Source: Oscillospiraceae bacterium (GTDB taxonomy: Bacteria; Bacillota; Clostridia; Oscillospirales; CAG-272). Taken from it: a DNA stretch of 39,282 nucleotides. The position numbers and the translations under genes were made by a program. Below the pieces are notes generated by a model, which worked only from the letters and a program-made list of their open reading frames with translations, did no database searches and was not told the DNA's origin. Where the stretch lies: assembly GCA_015064555.1 (NCBI GenBank), contig SVRZ01000022.1, positions 1 through 39,282 of the forward strand, given 5' to 3'. Positions 7,011 through 15,868 of this stretch are shown piece by piece; the stretch's first letter is position 1, and the number at the start of each line of letters is the position of its first letter.

Positions 7011-8306
7011 TCAGTTACCTGCCTTTACTGCTTCCAGTGCCTCGGAAATATCGGCTATAAGATCCTCATAGTTCTCTATACCGCAGGAGAAGCGAACGAG
7101 ATCCGCAGGAATACCTGCAGCCGAAAGCTCCTCGTCACTCATTTGACGGTGAGTAGAGCTCGCAGGATGCAGACAACAGGAACGAGCATCTGCAACGTGG
7201 GTTTCTATTGCGGCGATCTTAAGCGACTTCATAAATTTTTCCGCCGCCGCTCTGCCGCCTTTAACGCCAAAGCTTACGACACCGCAGGTGCCCTTCGGCA
7301 TATATTTTTCGACAAGAGGATAATACTTACTCGACTCAAGACCGGGGTAATTTACCCATGCTATCATCTCGTGTGTCTCGAGGAATTCCGCAACCTTCAT
7401 AGCATTAAGACAATGCCTATCCATACGGACGTGAAGGCTCTCAAGACCGAGGTTCAGAAGATATGCGCTCTGAGGCGCGGGGGTGCTTCCGAAATCGCGC
7501 ATAAGCTGAGCCGTAGCCTTATAGATGAACGCACCCTCCTTGCCGAATTTCTCGGCATAGGTTATTCCGTGATAGCTCTCATCGGGAGTGCAAAGTCCGG
7601 GGAACTTCTCCTTGTGAGCCATCCAATCAAAGTTGCCCGAATCGACGATGCAGCCGCCTACGGCAGAGCCGTGACCGTCCATATACTTTGTGGTAGAATG
7701 GGTTACTATATCCGCACCGAATTCGATAGGACGGCAATTTACGGGGGTTGCAAAGGTGTTGTCAATGATGAACGGAACACCCTTCTCATGAGCTACAGAT
7801 GCGAATTTCTCTATGTCTATAACTGTGAGCGCGGGATTTGCAATAGTCTCACCAAAGAGAGCCTTGGTATTCGGTCTGAATGCCGCGCGTATCTCATCCT
7901 CAGTGGAATCCGGGCTGATAAAGGTGAAATCTATGCCCATTTTCTTCATAGTTACCGAGAATAGGTTGAAGGTGCCTCCGTATATGCTCGCGGATGATAC
8001 AACGTGATCGCCGGCATTTGCGATGTTAAATATCGCAAAGAAGTTTGCCGCCTGACCCGAGGAAAGGAGCATCGCCGCGCTTCCGCCCTCAAGGGCACAG
8101 ATTTTTGCGGCTACCGCATCGCAGGTGGGGTTCTGGAGTCTTGAATAGAAATATCCCGATGCCTCGAGGTCAAAGAGTTTTCCCATATCCTCACTGGTTG
8201 CATATTTGAAGGTCGTGCTTTGAATTATAGGTATCTGACGGGGCTCTCCGTTTCCCGGGGTGTGTCCCGCCTGGACGCATTTTGTTTCTATTTTATAGTT
8301 TTTCAT
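7011..8306 (-). CDS. metY: O-acetylhomoserine sulfhydrylase
   Basis: 431-residue PLP enzyme of the Cys/Met metabolism family. It replaces the acetyl group of O-acetylhomoserine with sulfide to give homocysteine. The PLP lysine is K207 in [20 protein letters not shown] (82-90), YSRLQNPT (54-61) and D182 in IIDNTFATP are also family landmarks, and length is standard. First gene of metYA. Only 84 nt separate it from the upstream gene, so no S-box riboswitch fits there. No strong ribosome site is visible before the ATG at 8306 (only AGAAAG). Confidence 0.95.
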   Translation of the reverse strand: MKNYKIETKCVQAGHTPGNGEPRQIPIIQSTTFKYATSEDMGKLFDLEASGYFYSRLQNPTCDAVAAKICALEGGSAAMLLSSGQAANFFAIFNIANAGDHVVSSASIYGGTFNLFSVTMKKMGIDFTFISPDSTEDEIRAAFRPNTKALFGETIANPALTVIDIEKFASVAHEKGVPFIIDNTFATPVNCRPIEFGADIVTHSTTKYMDGHGSAVGGCIVDSGNFDWMAHKEKFPGLCTPDESYHGITYAEKFGKEGAFIYKATAQLMRDFGSTPAPQSAYLLNLGLESLHVRMDRHCLNAMKVAEFLETHEMIAWVNYPGLESSKYYPLVEKYMPKGTCGVVSFGVKGGRAAAEKFMKSLKIAAIETHVADARSCCLHPASSTHRQMSDEELSAAGIPADLVRFSCGIENYEDLIADISEALEAVKAGN

Positions 8307-8329
8307 ATGTTTATTATTCTTTCTTATAG

Positions 8330-8369
8330 AGAGGCTGTGTTCTTCGGATATCCTCAGGCTACAGCCTCT
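8330..8369. other. Inverted repeat between the SGNH protein gene and metY
   Basis: AGAGGCTGT (8330-8338) pairs with 8361-8369 around a 22-nt loop that itself contains a short palindrome (AGGATATCC-like). It could terminate the upstream SGNH gene, but no U-run follows on the minus strand. Confidence 0.4.
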
Positions 8370-8390
8370 GCAATCATCGCCATGGGGAAA

Positions 8391-11300
8391 TTAATAGGTT
8401 ATTCCAAGCGCAGCGAGCTTTGCTGCATAAGCATCTGCATCGGCAGACTTTACGGTCAGTCTGATATCGTAAAACTTTGCACCGAAATAGCTTGCGCCTA
8501 TGTTAAGATGCTGACGTGTAGTTGCAAACGAGGTAAACTTCTTAACAAGAGTTCCGTTGATATAGAAGTACGCCTCATTGTCTGTTACTGCAAGTGTCCA
8601 CTCCAGAGTATTAGTGGAGGACGCATCGAATTTGAAGGTAAGTGAGCCCGACTGGGTTTCATTTTTATGACCGTTATTCTCCTCCCAGCCGACACCGTAG
8701 GTCTTATCCGAATTGCTATCCCACAGAAGGAATCTGTACGCTTCGTTAAATCTCCACTGTAAGTGCGCATTATTTCCAAGCTGAGTTACGTCAAGCTTAC
8801 CCGAAATAACGTAATCTGCCGTGATATCCGCGCCGTTGTACTTGATGTACTTGGAATTTGAAAGAACGGCGGCACTCGAATACTGAAGCTCGAAATCATC
8901 GATCTTTATATCGGTAGAGGTATCCGTACCGTTATCTTCTTCGCCATCATCGGGGGTGGTTGCACCGCCTTCACCGAAGCCGTATCCTGCGATAGCATCT
9001 GTATAGCCCTCGGAATCCTCGCTCTTAACGATAAGCTCGATATCGTAGAGCACGGCATTCATCTGAAGGGCGCCTATATTGAAGTATTGGAGCAGGGGAG
9101 CATCGAACTTATGCATAAGCTCTCCGTTTATATACCAATAAGCCGCACCGTCATTGACTATAATAGCCCAATCAAGCGAAAGACCGTTATTGGCATCAAA
9201 GAAGTGAGTAGCACCGCTCTTGTCGCTTACAGAGCCTCCTCCGATATAGCCTGCACCGAATATGCCATCATTACTCTGATCCCAGAGAAGGAATCTGTAA
9301 TCCGAGCTGAATCTGAACTGAAGGTGTGCGTTATTCTTGTATACTGCAGTTACAGTAAGCTTTCCTCCGATGAAGTAATCACCTTTAAGCGCGTTTCCGC
9401 TTGCATCAGTGAAGGTTCTGCCGCTTGCGTTGATATTTTCGCTCTCACCGTACTTCTGGATGGTGACGCTCATCTTGTTGCTTCTGTTTGCATTAAGAGT
9501 TGCTCTTATGAGATCGTATGCCGCAAGAGTCGGGTGAGAAAGGTCGGTCGAGAGGTACATGCTCTGATCGATAGTACCGTCTGCCTTTATGAATATAGAA
9601 TTTGTATCAAGGAATGTGAGCCAATCCTTTGATTCCGCAAGAGCCTTCATAGCCGCAGTAACTGCAGGTGCCTTGACGGTAGAGGAATTGTAATATGCAC
9701 TGCCCTCGGTATATCCGTTCTTCTTAGGCTCAACACCCATAAAGTATATCTTCGCTCCGGGAAGCTTTGCGTGATATTCCTCCAGAAGCGCGGTTATTCT
9801 CGCAATAAGCTCATCTGTGGTAAGAGGTCCGTGATGCACGTCATTGAAGCCGATGTGCACAACTATCTCAGAGGGCTGCATGGGATATACAAGACGCTCG
9901 GAAACTATCTCAAGATCGTCTATCTGAGACTGGGATATACCCATGAGGAACGCCTTTTCTCCCGCGAAGTCCTGATAGAAGTCCTTCCAGAAGGGAGGCT
10001 CGGACATCTGATATCCGTCGAAGTAGGAGTCTCCGACGAAGATAAGTCCGCCTTTATTCTCGTCCTTGATTATATTCTGCTCGTAGTACTGAACCTTATT
10101 CTCTACATTTATACCTCCGGTATAAGTAGATACCTTGACGGTGCAGGTTGCGGTATGATACTCGGTTTTCGCGGTAACGGTTACCGTAATCTCCGAGGAG
10201 AAGTTACCCTTTGCGAATATCTTTCCGTTCTCGATAAATACGTTCGCATTATCGACGGTATATGTAACGTCGAGGAAGGAGTATCTCGGATTAGAGAATA
10301 CAGGTCTTATATCCTTGCCGGCATAGTTCGAATAGATCGATCCGGGTGCGGAGATCGACATCGTACCGTGATCCGAATTGAACTTTACTCTCTCTCTGTT
10401 GAGCATATCTCTTACAAGATCGTATGCCTCGAGGGTCGGGTGGGAGAGGTCGGTCGAGAGGTACATGCTCTTATTGACAGTACCGTCTGCCTTTACGAAT
10501 ATCGAATTGGTCTCCAGGAATACGAGCCAATCGTTTGCCTCTGCAAGAGCCTTCATTGCCGCGGTAACGGCGGGAGCCTTGACGGTAGAGGAATTGTAAT
10601 ACTGGTCTGTCGAGCTATATCCGTTCTTCTTAGGCTCAACACCCATAAAGTAGATCTTTGCCAGAGGGAGCTTTGCGTGATATTCCTGCAGAAGTGCGGT
10701 TATTCTTGCAATAAGCTCGTCTGTGGTAAGAGGTCCGTGATGCACGTCGTTGAAGCCTATATGTACAACTATCTCAGAGGGCTGCATCGGATATACAAGA
10801 CGCTCGGAAACCATCTCAAGATCGTCTATCTGTGAGGATGAGATACCCATAAGGAATGCCTTTTCTCCCGCGAAGTCCTGATAGAAGTCCTTCCAGAAGG
10901 GAGGCTCGGTCATCTTGTAACCGTCAAAGTAGGAGTCTCCGACGAAGATAAGTCCGCCCTTATTCTCGTCCTTGATTATATTCTGCTCGTAGTACTGAAC
11001 CTTTGTTTCTGCATTTACGCCGCCATTGTAGGTGGATACCTTAACGGTAGCAGTCTGCTCATGATACTCGGTCTTTGCGGTAACGGTCACGTTAACGTCG
11101 CTTGTAAAGGTTCCCTTGGCAAATATTTTTCCGTTTTCAACGAATACGTTCGGATGGCTGACGGTATAAGTAACAGGGCCGTTGTACCAGGACTCGCTGA
11201 ATGTTACGGATATTTCCTTGCCGGAATAGTTTGTGTATATTACAGAGGGGGCATTCAAGGTCATAGTACCGAAATCCTCCGGCTTGGGTACGTAATTAGG

Positions 11301-12134
11301 ATCTTCTTCTCCGCACTTGGTGCACTCGCCGCGTACGAAGTCATGCTCGCAGGGAGGTACGTAGTTCGGATCATCCTCTCCACACTTGGTGCACTCACCG
11401 TTTACAAATTCGTGCTCACAGGGAGGTACGTAGTTGGGATCATCCTCTCCGCACTTGGTGCACTCACCGTTTACAAATTCGTGCTCACAGGGAGGTACGT
11501 AGTTCGGATCATCCTCTCCGCACTTGGTGCACTCGCCGTTTACAAATTCGTGCTCACAGGGAGGTACGTAGTTCGGATCGTCCTCTCCGCACTTGGTGCA
11601 CTCACCGTTTACAAATTCGTGCTCGCAGGGAGGTACGTAGTTCGGATCATCCTCTCCGCACTTGGTGCACTCACCGTTTACAAATTCGTGCTCACAGGGA
11701 GGTACGTAGTTTGGATCGTCCTCTCCGCACTTGGTGCACTCACCGTTTACGAAGGTGTGCTCACAGGTAACATCGGAGGAACCGGAAGGAGTAACAGATA
11801 CATTGAATACAGTGCTCACTTTGCCACAAGTAGCTGTAACCTTTGTTATGGTTGCCGCTACGTTAGCGGTAAGCAGACCGTTTTCATCAATGCTGATGGA
11901 ATCGCCCGAATAGGTGTACTCTATAGGAAGAACGTTTTCCTTTCCGAGAGATGTTACGGTAATTTCGGTCTTGAGCTGGTAGGTTTTTCCGCACTCAACA
12001 CTAATATCGTCCATCGTGAGCTCTACGGACCCGCCAAGAAGTCCTGCGATAGGCTCAGGAAGCGCGCACGCGCTGAGCGACATAAGAAGAGAGACGATAA
12101 TGAAAAAAGATAATATCAATGCCGATTTTTTCAT
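8391..12134 (-). CDS. Large lipoprotein with C-H-C-C repeats and two SGNH hydrolase modules
   Basis: 1247 residues. A lipobox LSAC puts the lipid on C23. Then: an Ig-like region (about 37-117); seven 23-residue repeats, residues 124-284, of the form CEHxFVNGECTKCGEDDPNYVPP (one His and three Cys each, zinc-knuckle-like); two copies of an Ig-like plus SGNH/GDSL hydrolase module about 302 residues apart; and two C-terminal concanavalin-like/LamG-like sheets (about 905-1075 and 1085-1247) with matching RFLLWD and WYINGxLM/FYINGTLV motifs. Both SGNH copies keep GDS (Ser), GFND and the DLSH Asp/His pair, so both should be active esterases. Anchored outside the membrane; probably a glycan or ester-cutting surface enzyme. 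RBS AAGGAGG and promoter at 12166-12194. Confidence 0.85.
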   Translation of the reverse strand: MKKSALILSFFIIVSLLMSLSACALPEPIAGLLGGSVELTMDDISVECGKTYQLKTEITVTSLGKENVLPIEYTYSGDSISIDENGLLTANVAATITKVTATCGKVSTVFNVSVTPSGSSDVTCEHTFVNGECTKCGEDDPNYVPPCEHEFVNGECTKCGEDDPNYVPPCEHEFVNGECTKCGEDDPNYVPPCEHEFVNGECTKCGEDDPNYVPPCEHEFVNGECTKCGEDDPNYVPPCEHEFVNGECTKCGEDDPNYVPPCEHDFVRGECTKCGEEDPNYVPKPEDFGTMTLNAPSVIYTNYSGKEISVTFSESWYNGPVTYTVSHPNVFVENGKIFAKGTFTSDVNVTVTAKTEYHEQTATVKVSTYNGGVNAETKVQYYEQNIIKDENKGGLIFVGDSYFDGYKMTEPPFWKDFYQDFAGEKAFLMGISSSQIDDLEMVSERLVYPMQPSEIVVHIGFNDVHHGPLTTDELIARITALLQEYHAKLPLAKIYFMGVEPKKNGYSSTDQYYNSSTVKAPAVTAAMKALAEANDWLVFLETNSIFVKADGTVNKSMYLSTDLSHPTLEAYDLVRDMLNRERVKFNSDHGTMSISAPGSIYSNYAGKDIRPVFSNPRYSFLDVTYTVDNANVFIENGKIFAKGNFSSEITVTVTAKTEYHTATCTVKVSTYTGGINVENKVQYYEQNIIKDENKGGLIFVGDSYFDGYQMSEPPFWKDFYQDFAGEKAFLMGISQSQIDDLEIVSERLVYPMQPSEIVVHIGFNDVHHGPLTTDELIARITALLEEYHAKLPGAKIYFMGVEPKKNGYTEGSAYYNSSTVKAPAVTAAMKALAESKDWLTFLDTNSIFIKADGTIDQSMYLSTDLSHPTLAAYDLIRATLNANRSNKMSVTIQKYGESENINASGRTFTDASGNALKGDYFIGGKLTVTAVYKNNAHLQFRFSSDYRFLLWDQSNDGIFGAGYIGGGSVSDKSGATHFFDANNGLSLDWAIIVNDGAAYWYINGELMHKFDAPLLQYFNIGALQMNAVLYDIELIVKSEDSEGYTDAIAGYGFGEGGATTPDDGEEDNGTDTSTDIKIDDFELQYSSAAVLSNSKYIKYNGADITADYVISGKLDVTQLGNNAHLQWRFNEAYRFLLWDSNSDKTYGVGWEENNGHKNETQSGSLTFKFDASSTNTLEWTLAVTDNEAYFYINGTLVKKFTSFATTRQHLNIGASYFGAKFYDIRLTVKSADADAYAAKLAALGITY
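11283..11765 (-). repeat. Seven tandem 69-bp repeats
   Basis: Seven copies of a 69-bp unit encode the CEHxF...CTKCG...NYVPP repeats (residues 124-284 of the SGNH lipoprotein). The central copies differ mainly at third codon positions. The first and last copies are the most diverged, as expected for expansion by recombination inside the array. Confidence 0.9.
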
Positions 12135-12165
12135 AAAATCCTCCTTAAAATATTAAGTTAAAATA

Positions 12166-12194
12166 ATTTTAGCACACGTGAAGTAAAAAATCAA
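12166..12194 (-). promoter_or_regulatory. Promoter of the SGNH lipoprotein gene
   Basis: Minus strand: TTGATT (12194-12189), 17-bp spacer, TAAAAT (12171-12166), about 35 nt ahead of the start codon at 12134. Confidence 0.65.
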
Positions 12195-12272
12195 TAGAAT
12201 TTTATAAAACAATCGGTGCTTTTTGTGTAAAATGCGAAAATTCCCCCAAAAAGATATTTTTTTCAATCCCTA

Positions 12273-12301
12273 TTGCAAATAGCAGAGCGTTATGCTAGAA
12301 T
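12273..12301 (+). promoter_or_regulatory. Promoter of the membrane protein / glycyl radical enzyme cluster
   Basis: TTGCAA (12273-12278), 17-bp spacer, TAGAAT (12296-12301), divergent from the SGNH gene and followed by AGGAG before the ATG at 12332. Confidence 0.6.
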
Positions 12302-12331
12302 AATAGCAGTACTAACCAGGAGAACAAAAGG

Positions 12332-12907
12332 ATGAAAAACGTTTATCTTTTCTGCACTAAAATCGCCGTGTATCTCACCGAGCTGCCGGTTCTTATACTT
12401 TTGTGGACCGCTATGAGATATAATGACAGGTCGGAGGAGGTATTCAAGCTCTATCCGCTTATATTTATTCTCTCATTCGCCGTCATATTTATTTTAGTCT
12501 ACTTTTTCCGAATGATATCGGTAAGCCGCGATGAAATAAGATATCTCGGTATTTTTTCTTCAAGAGACAGCGCGCTTATAACCGAGGGGAAAACGCTCGT
12601 TGTTAAGCTTCTGAAGCACCGCAAAATCCGCATCGAGCTTTATGATGATGCCGCAAGAGAGCCTGCATTCGAATGGATGAAGGCTGAGGATGCCGTTCAC
12701 AGAGACGTTTGCGTATTTCGCGGAAAGGCGCTGGGGGGCAGCGCAAGTGCTATCGACATTCTTGCACTTTTCTCGGTTCCGCACGACACGGCGAAAAGAA
12801 TCGCCGCGGGCGACGCGGAATATGAGGATGAAAACCTCTCTGTAGTCTCAGAAAAAGGAAACGGATCAACCGAATTCAAAATCAAATTCAAAACCACATT
12901 AATTTAA
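12332..12907 (+). CDS. Two-span membrane protein of unknown function
   Basis: 191 residues. Two hydrophobic segments (about 8-27 and 42-62) form a hairpin in the membrane, followed by a 125-residue soluble, charged C-terminal part that should be cytoplasmic. No family recognised. It shares strand and a 36-nt gap with the glycyl radical enzyme gene and may be in the same transcript, but nothing in its sequence points to a role in that pathway. Confidence 0.65.
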   Translation: MKNVYLFCTKIAVYLTELPVLILLWTAMRYNDRSEEVFKLYPLIFILSFAVIFILVYFFRMISVSRDEIRYLGIFSSRDSALITEGKTLVVKLLKHRKIRIELYDDAAREPAFEWMKAEDAVHRDVCVFRGKALGGSASAIDILALFSVPHDTAKRIAAGDAEYEDENLSVVSEKGNGSTEFKIKFKTTLI

Positions 12908-12943
12908 GTATTCACGCTTTTTTCTCAATGAAAGGACACAAAA

Positions 12944-14923
12944 ATGAACACAACACTTTACAATTTTTATATTCAAGATCGTTCATACAGAGAAACATAC
13001 AGAAAAACTATCGACAGAGATCTCGCACACGAATTCAGCGAAGCAGGACTTTCCGACGAGGAAAGAGTATGCCGCAGATTTGAAATTCTCTGCGAAGCTG
13101 AGGAAGCGCATATACACGATTTCGAAAAGATCGTGATGCTCAGAACTGTAAAAAATATTCCCGATTGCTTCACCGAGGAGGAATGGCAGGAGCGCAGAGA
13201 AAGAGGATTTATCCACGAGAACGGATACGTCTCAAACCTCTGCCCCAACTACGCACGCGTCATATCCTCAGGTCTTCTATCCTGCCTTGAGGGCGCGGAT
13301 GAATATCGCACAAGAGTGATAAATGCTATTATTTCGCTTACCGATAAATATCTTGCGGCTGCAAAAACGGCAGAGAGAAGCGACCTTGTTGAGATCTTCA
13401 CGCAGATACCGCGATACGGCGCACGCAATTTCCGCGAGGCACTTCAGTTCTTCCGTATATTGCACTTTGCGCTTTGGCTTGAGGGTGATTATCATAACAC
13501 GGTAGGCCGCTTTGATCGTTTTATGTATCCTTATTTCAAGGCGGATATGGATGCCGGAGTCTATGACGAGGACTCGGCACTTGAGCTTATTGAGGACTTC
13601 TTCATTTCATTCAACAAGGATTCGGATCTCTACTTTGGTCAGCAGCAGGGCGACAACGGTCAGAGTCTTGTGCTCGGCGGTATAGATGAGAGTGGCAAGG
13701 ACTGCTATAATCTTCTTTCTAAGCTTTGCCTGAGGGCATCAATGAATTTAAAGGTCATAGATCCTAAGATAAACCTCCGCGTCAGCAAATCGACTCCGCT
13801 CTCGGTGTATGAGGAGTGCACGAACCTCACCAAGGCGGGGCTCGGATTCCCTCAGTATTCAAACGACGACGTTGTTATACCCGCACTCGAAAAGCTCGGC
13901 TACAGCCACGAGGATGCAGTTAATTACGTTGTTGCCGCCTGCTGGGAATTCATCATCCCCGGATGCGGTAACGATATCCCGAACATCTGTGCTCTGAATC
14001 TTCCTATGATAACCGATGCCGCAATAAGAGAGACTATACCGACGGCAAAAGACTTCGACGAGGTTCTTTTTGCGGTAAGAGATAAGATATTTGACGAATG
14101 CGAGGCTATGATAAAGCAGGTGAACCGGGGTGTTCTTGTCGCTCCTTCGCCCTTTATGGATATTCTCCGTGACGGCAAAAAGTATAACAATTTTGGCATA
14201 CACGGATGCGGTATAGCGGCTGCAACAGATGCCCTCTACTCGGTGAAGCAGCATATATTCGACAACAAGGACGTAACCCCTGAGGCGCTTATCGAGGCAC
14301 TCGATACCAACTTTGAAAATGCCCCGGAGCTCTTACATCTGCTCCGCTATGAGACACCCAAGATGGGACAGGGCAGAAGACTTGTTGATATGCTTGCGGG
14401 CTTCATAATGGATGATTTTGCCGATGCGCTCAAGGGACACAAAAATACCGCAGGCGGCAGATTCAGAGCCGGCACGGGTACTGCAATGTTCTATCTTTGG
14501 CATGCTTCAGAGCTCGGCGCAACGGCAGACGGAAGGCGCGCAGGCGAGCCCTTCGGAGCAAACTTCTCTCCCTCTCTGTATATAAAGACTCAAGGACCGC
14601 TTTCGGTAATCGACTCGTTTACCTCTAATAAAATGGCGAAGGTGATGAACGGAGGTCCCCTAACTCTTGAATTTGACAGTGCTATCTTCAACGGCAAGGA
14701 CAGTCTTCGCAAGGTTGCATCGCTTGTCAAATACTTCATCGAACGCGGCGGGCATCAGCTTCAGCTCAACTCTGTGTCGCTTGAGGCTATGAAGGCGGCG
14801 CAGGAAAATCCCGAGCTTTACAAGAACCTTGTGGTAAGAATATGGGGATGGTCTGCATACTTCGTTGAGCTTGATAAGGAATTCCAGGATCACGTTATGA
14901 TGCGTCGGGAGCACACGGTTTAA
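12944..14923 (+). CDS. Glycyl radical enzyme of unknown substrate
   Basis: 659-residue member of the pyruvate formate-lyase/glycyl radical superfamily. The C-terminal radical loop is RIWGWSAYF with the radical glycine at G635. The thiyl cysteine should be C333 in AACWEF, with E335 where many family members have the catalytic base (GCxE). ATADGRRAGEPFG (526-538) is the usual pre-loop motif. Two features are uncommon: CWE instead of GCVE, and WGW in place of the usual SGY/AGY around the glycine. At 659 residues it is about 100 or more shorter than PFL, CutC or the diol dehydratases, mostly at the N-terminus. The activase gene overlaps its stop codon. The reaction cannot be named from sequence. 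Confidence 0.85.
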   Translation: MNTTLYNFYIQDRSYRETYRKTIDRDLAHEFSEAGLSDEERVCRRFEILCEAEEAHIHDFEKIVMLRTVKNIPDCFTEEEWQERRERGFIHENGYVSNLCPNYARVISSGLLSCLEGADEYRTRVINAIISLTDKYLAAAKTAERSDLVEIFTQIPRYGARNFREALQFFRILHFALWLEGDYHNTVGRFDRFMYPYFKADMDAGVYDEDSALELIEDFFISFNKDSDLYFGQQQGDNGQSLVLGGIDESGKDCYNLLSKLCLRASMNLKVIDPKINLRVSKSTPLSVYEECTNLTKAGLGFPQYSNDDVVIPALEKLGYSHEDAVNYVVAACWEFIIPGCGNDIPNICALNLPMITDAAIRETIPTAKDFDEVLFAVRDKIFDECEAMIKQVNRGVLVAPSPFMDILRDGKKYNNFGIHGCGIAAATDALYSVKQHIFDNKDVTPEALIEALDTNFENAPELLHLLRYETPKMGQGRRLVDMLAGFIMDDFADALKGHKNTAGGRFRAGTGTAMFYLWHASELGATADGRRAGEPFGANFSPSLYIKTQGPLSVIDSFTSNKMAKVMNGGPLTLEFDSAIFNGKDSLRKVASLVKYFIERGGHQLQLNSVSLEAMKAAQENPELYKNLVVRIWGWSAYFVELDKEFQDHVMMRREHTV

Positions 14924-15747
14924 TGGATGGGATCATCTTTGATATAAAGGAATTTGCAGTCCATGACGGAGACGGAGTGCGTACAACTGTATTTATGAAG
15001 GGTTGCCCCCTCAGGTGCGCATGGTGCCACAATCCCGAAGGGCTCTCCCCCTCCCCTGAGCTCTACATAAAGCACAGTCGCTGTCTGAAATGCGGTCTTT
15101 GCCTCCGCGGATGCAATCATCCGGACTGCAAGCCGTATTCGCGGTGCTTACACGTTTGCCCCTCAGATCTCGTTTCGGTGGTAGGCAAGAGCTATTCCGC
15201 AAGCGCGCTTGCCCGTATACTCCTTGAAAAAGCCGATGCACTTAATGCACTCGGAGGCGGCGTTACCATCTCCGGCGGCGAGCCGCTTATGCAACCGCAA
15301 TTTGTCCGAGAGCTACTCTCAATGCTAAAAGGAAAGCTTAACAGGTGCATTGAAACGTCCGGATATGCCACAAATTCGGTCTTTCGCTCGGTGGCAAAGG
15401 AATGCGATAAGATCATCATGGATATCAAGATAGTCGACAAAAATATGCACAAAATGTACACACAAGTTGACAACACGAGGATAATAGAGAATCTGAAGTG
15501 GCTGAAGTCATCAGGCATACCTCATATATTCAGAACTCCGCTTATCCCCGGAATTACCGATACTCCTGAAAATCTTTCAGCTATTTCCGAGCTGATAGGA
15601 AATGACGAAATAGAGCTATTGCCCTATAATACACTAGCGGCGGCAAAATACGAAAGTGTCGGTAGAAGCTTTACTTTTGAATATGATCCTTCCGCTTTAA
15701 AGGCTCCGGATCTCACTATATTCAAGAATGCGACAATAAGAAAATAA
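14923..15747 (+). CDS. Glycyl radical enzyme activase (radical SAM)
   Basis: 274 residues. The radical SAM cluster motif CPLRCAWC gives C28, C32 and C35 (CxxxCxxC). A ferredoxin-like insert with C54, C57, C60, C64 and further cysteines at 69, 75 and 79 could bind auxiliary iron-sulfur clusters, as in the non-PFL type of activases. GGGVTISGGEP follows at about residue 110. It would abstract hydrogen from G635 of the upstream enzyme using SAM. The ATG at 14923 overlaps the TAA of that gene, so expression is coupled. A strong terminator follows. Confidence 0.92.
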   Translation: MDGIIFDIKEFAVHDGDGVRTTVFMKGCPLRCAWCHNPEGLSPSPELYIKHSRCLKCGLCLRGCNHPDCKPYSRCLHVCPSDLVSVVGKSYSASALARILLEKADALNALGGGVTISGGEPLMQPQFVRELLSMLKGKLNRCIETSGYATNSVFRSVAKECDKIIMDIKIVDKNMHKMYTQVDNTRIIENLKWLKSSGIPHIFRTPLIPGITDTPENLSAISELIGNDEIELLPYNTLAAAKYESVGRSFTFEYDPSALKAPDLTIFKNATIRK

Positions 15748-15782
15748 TATTCTTTTATTGGATAATACAATTTAAAACACAT

Positions 15783-15832
15783 AAAAAGGCATGCTCAAGC
15801 TCTTCTGAGAACTTGGGCATGCCCTTTTTTTT
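15783..15832. terminator. Bidirectional intrinsic terminator
   Basis: A long stem 15788-15803 with 15808-15823 (two mismatches) is flanked by A5 on the left and T8 on the right. It ends both the activase transcript and the convergent giant surface protein gene. Confidence 0.9.
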
Positions 15833-15868
15833 GGGGATCAATGATCCTTATAGTTTAACTCTGATAGA

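Noticed and set aside
8307-8390. S-box (SAM) riboswitch before metY
   Set aside because: The gap is only 84 nt and shows none of the conserved S-box segments; only a simple inverted repeat is present.
10990-12113. Plus-strand open frame opposite the 69-bp repeats
   Set aside because: Shadow of the in-phase repeats; the minus-strand product has a lipobox, conserved domains, ribosome site and promoter.
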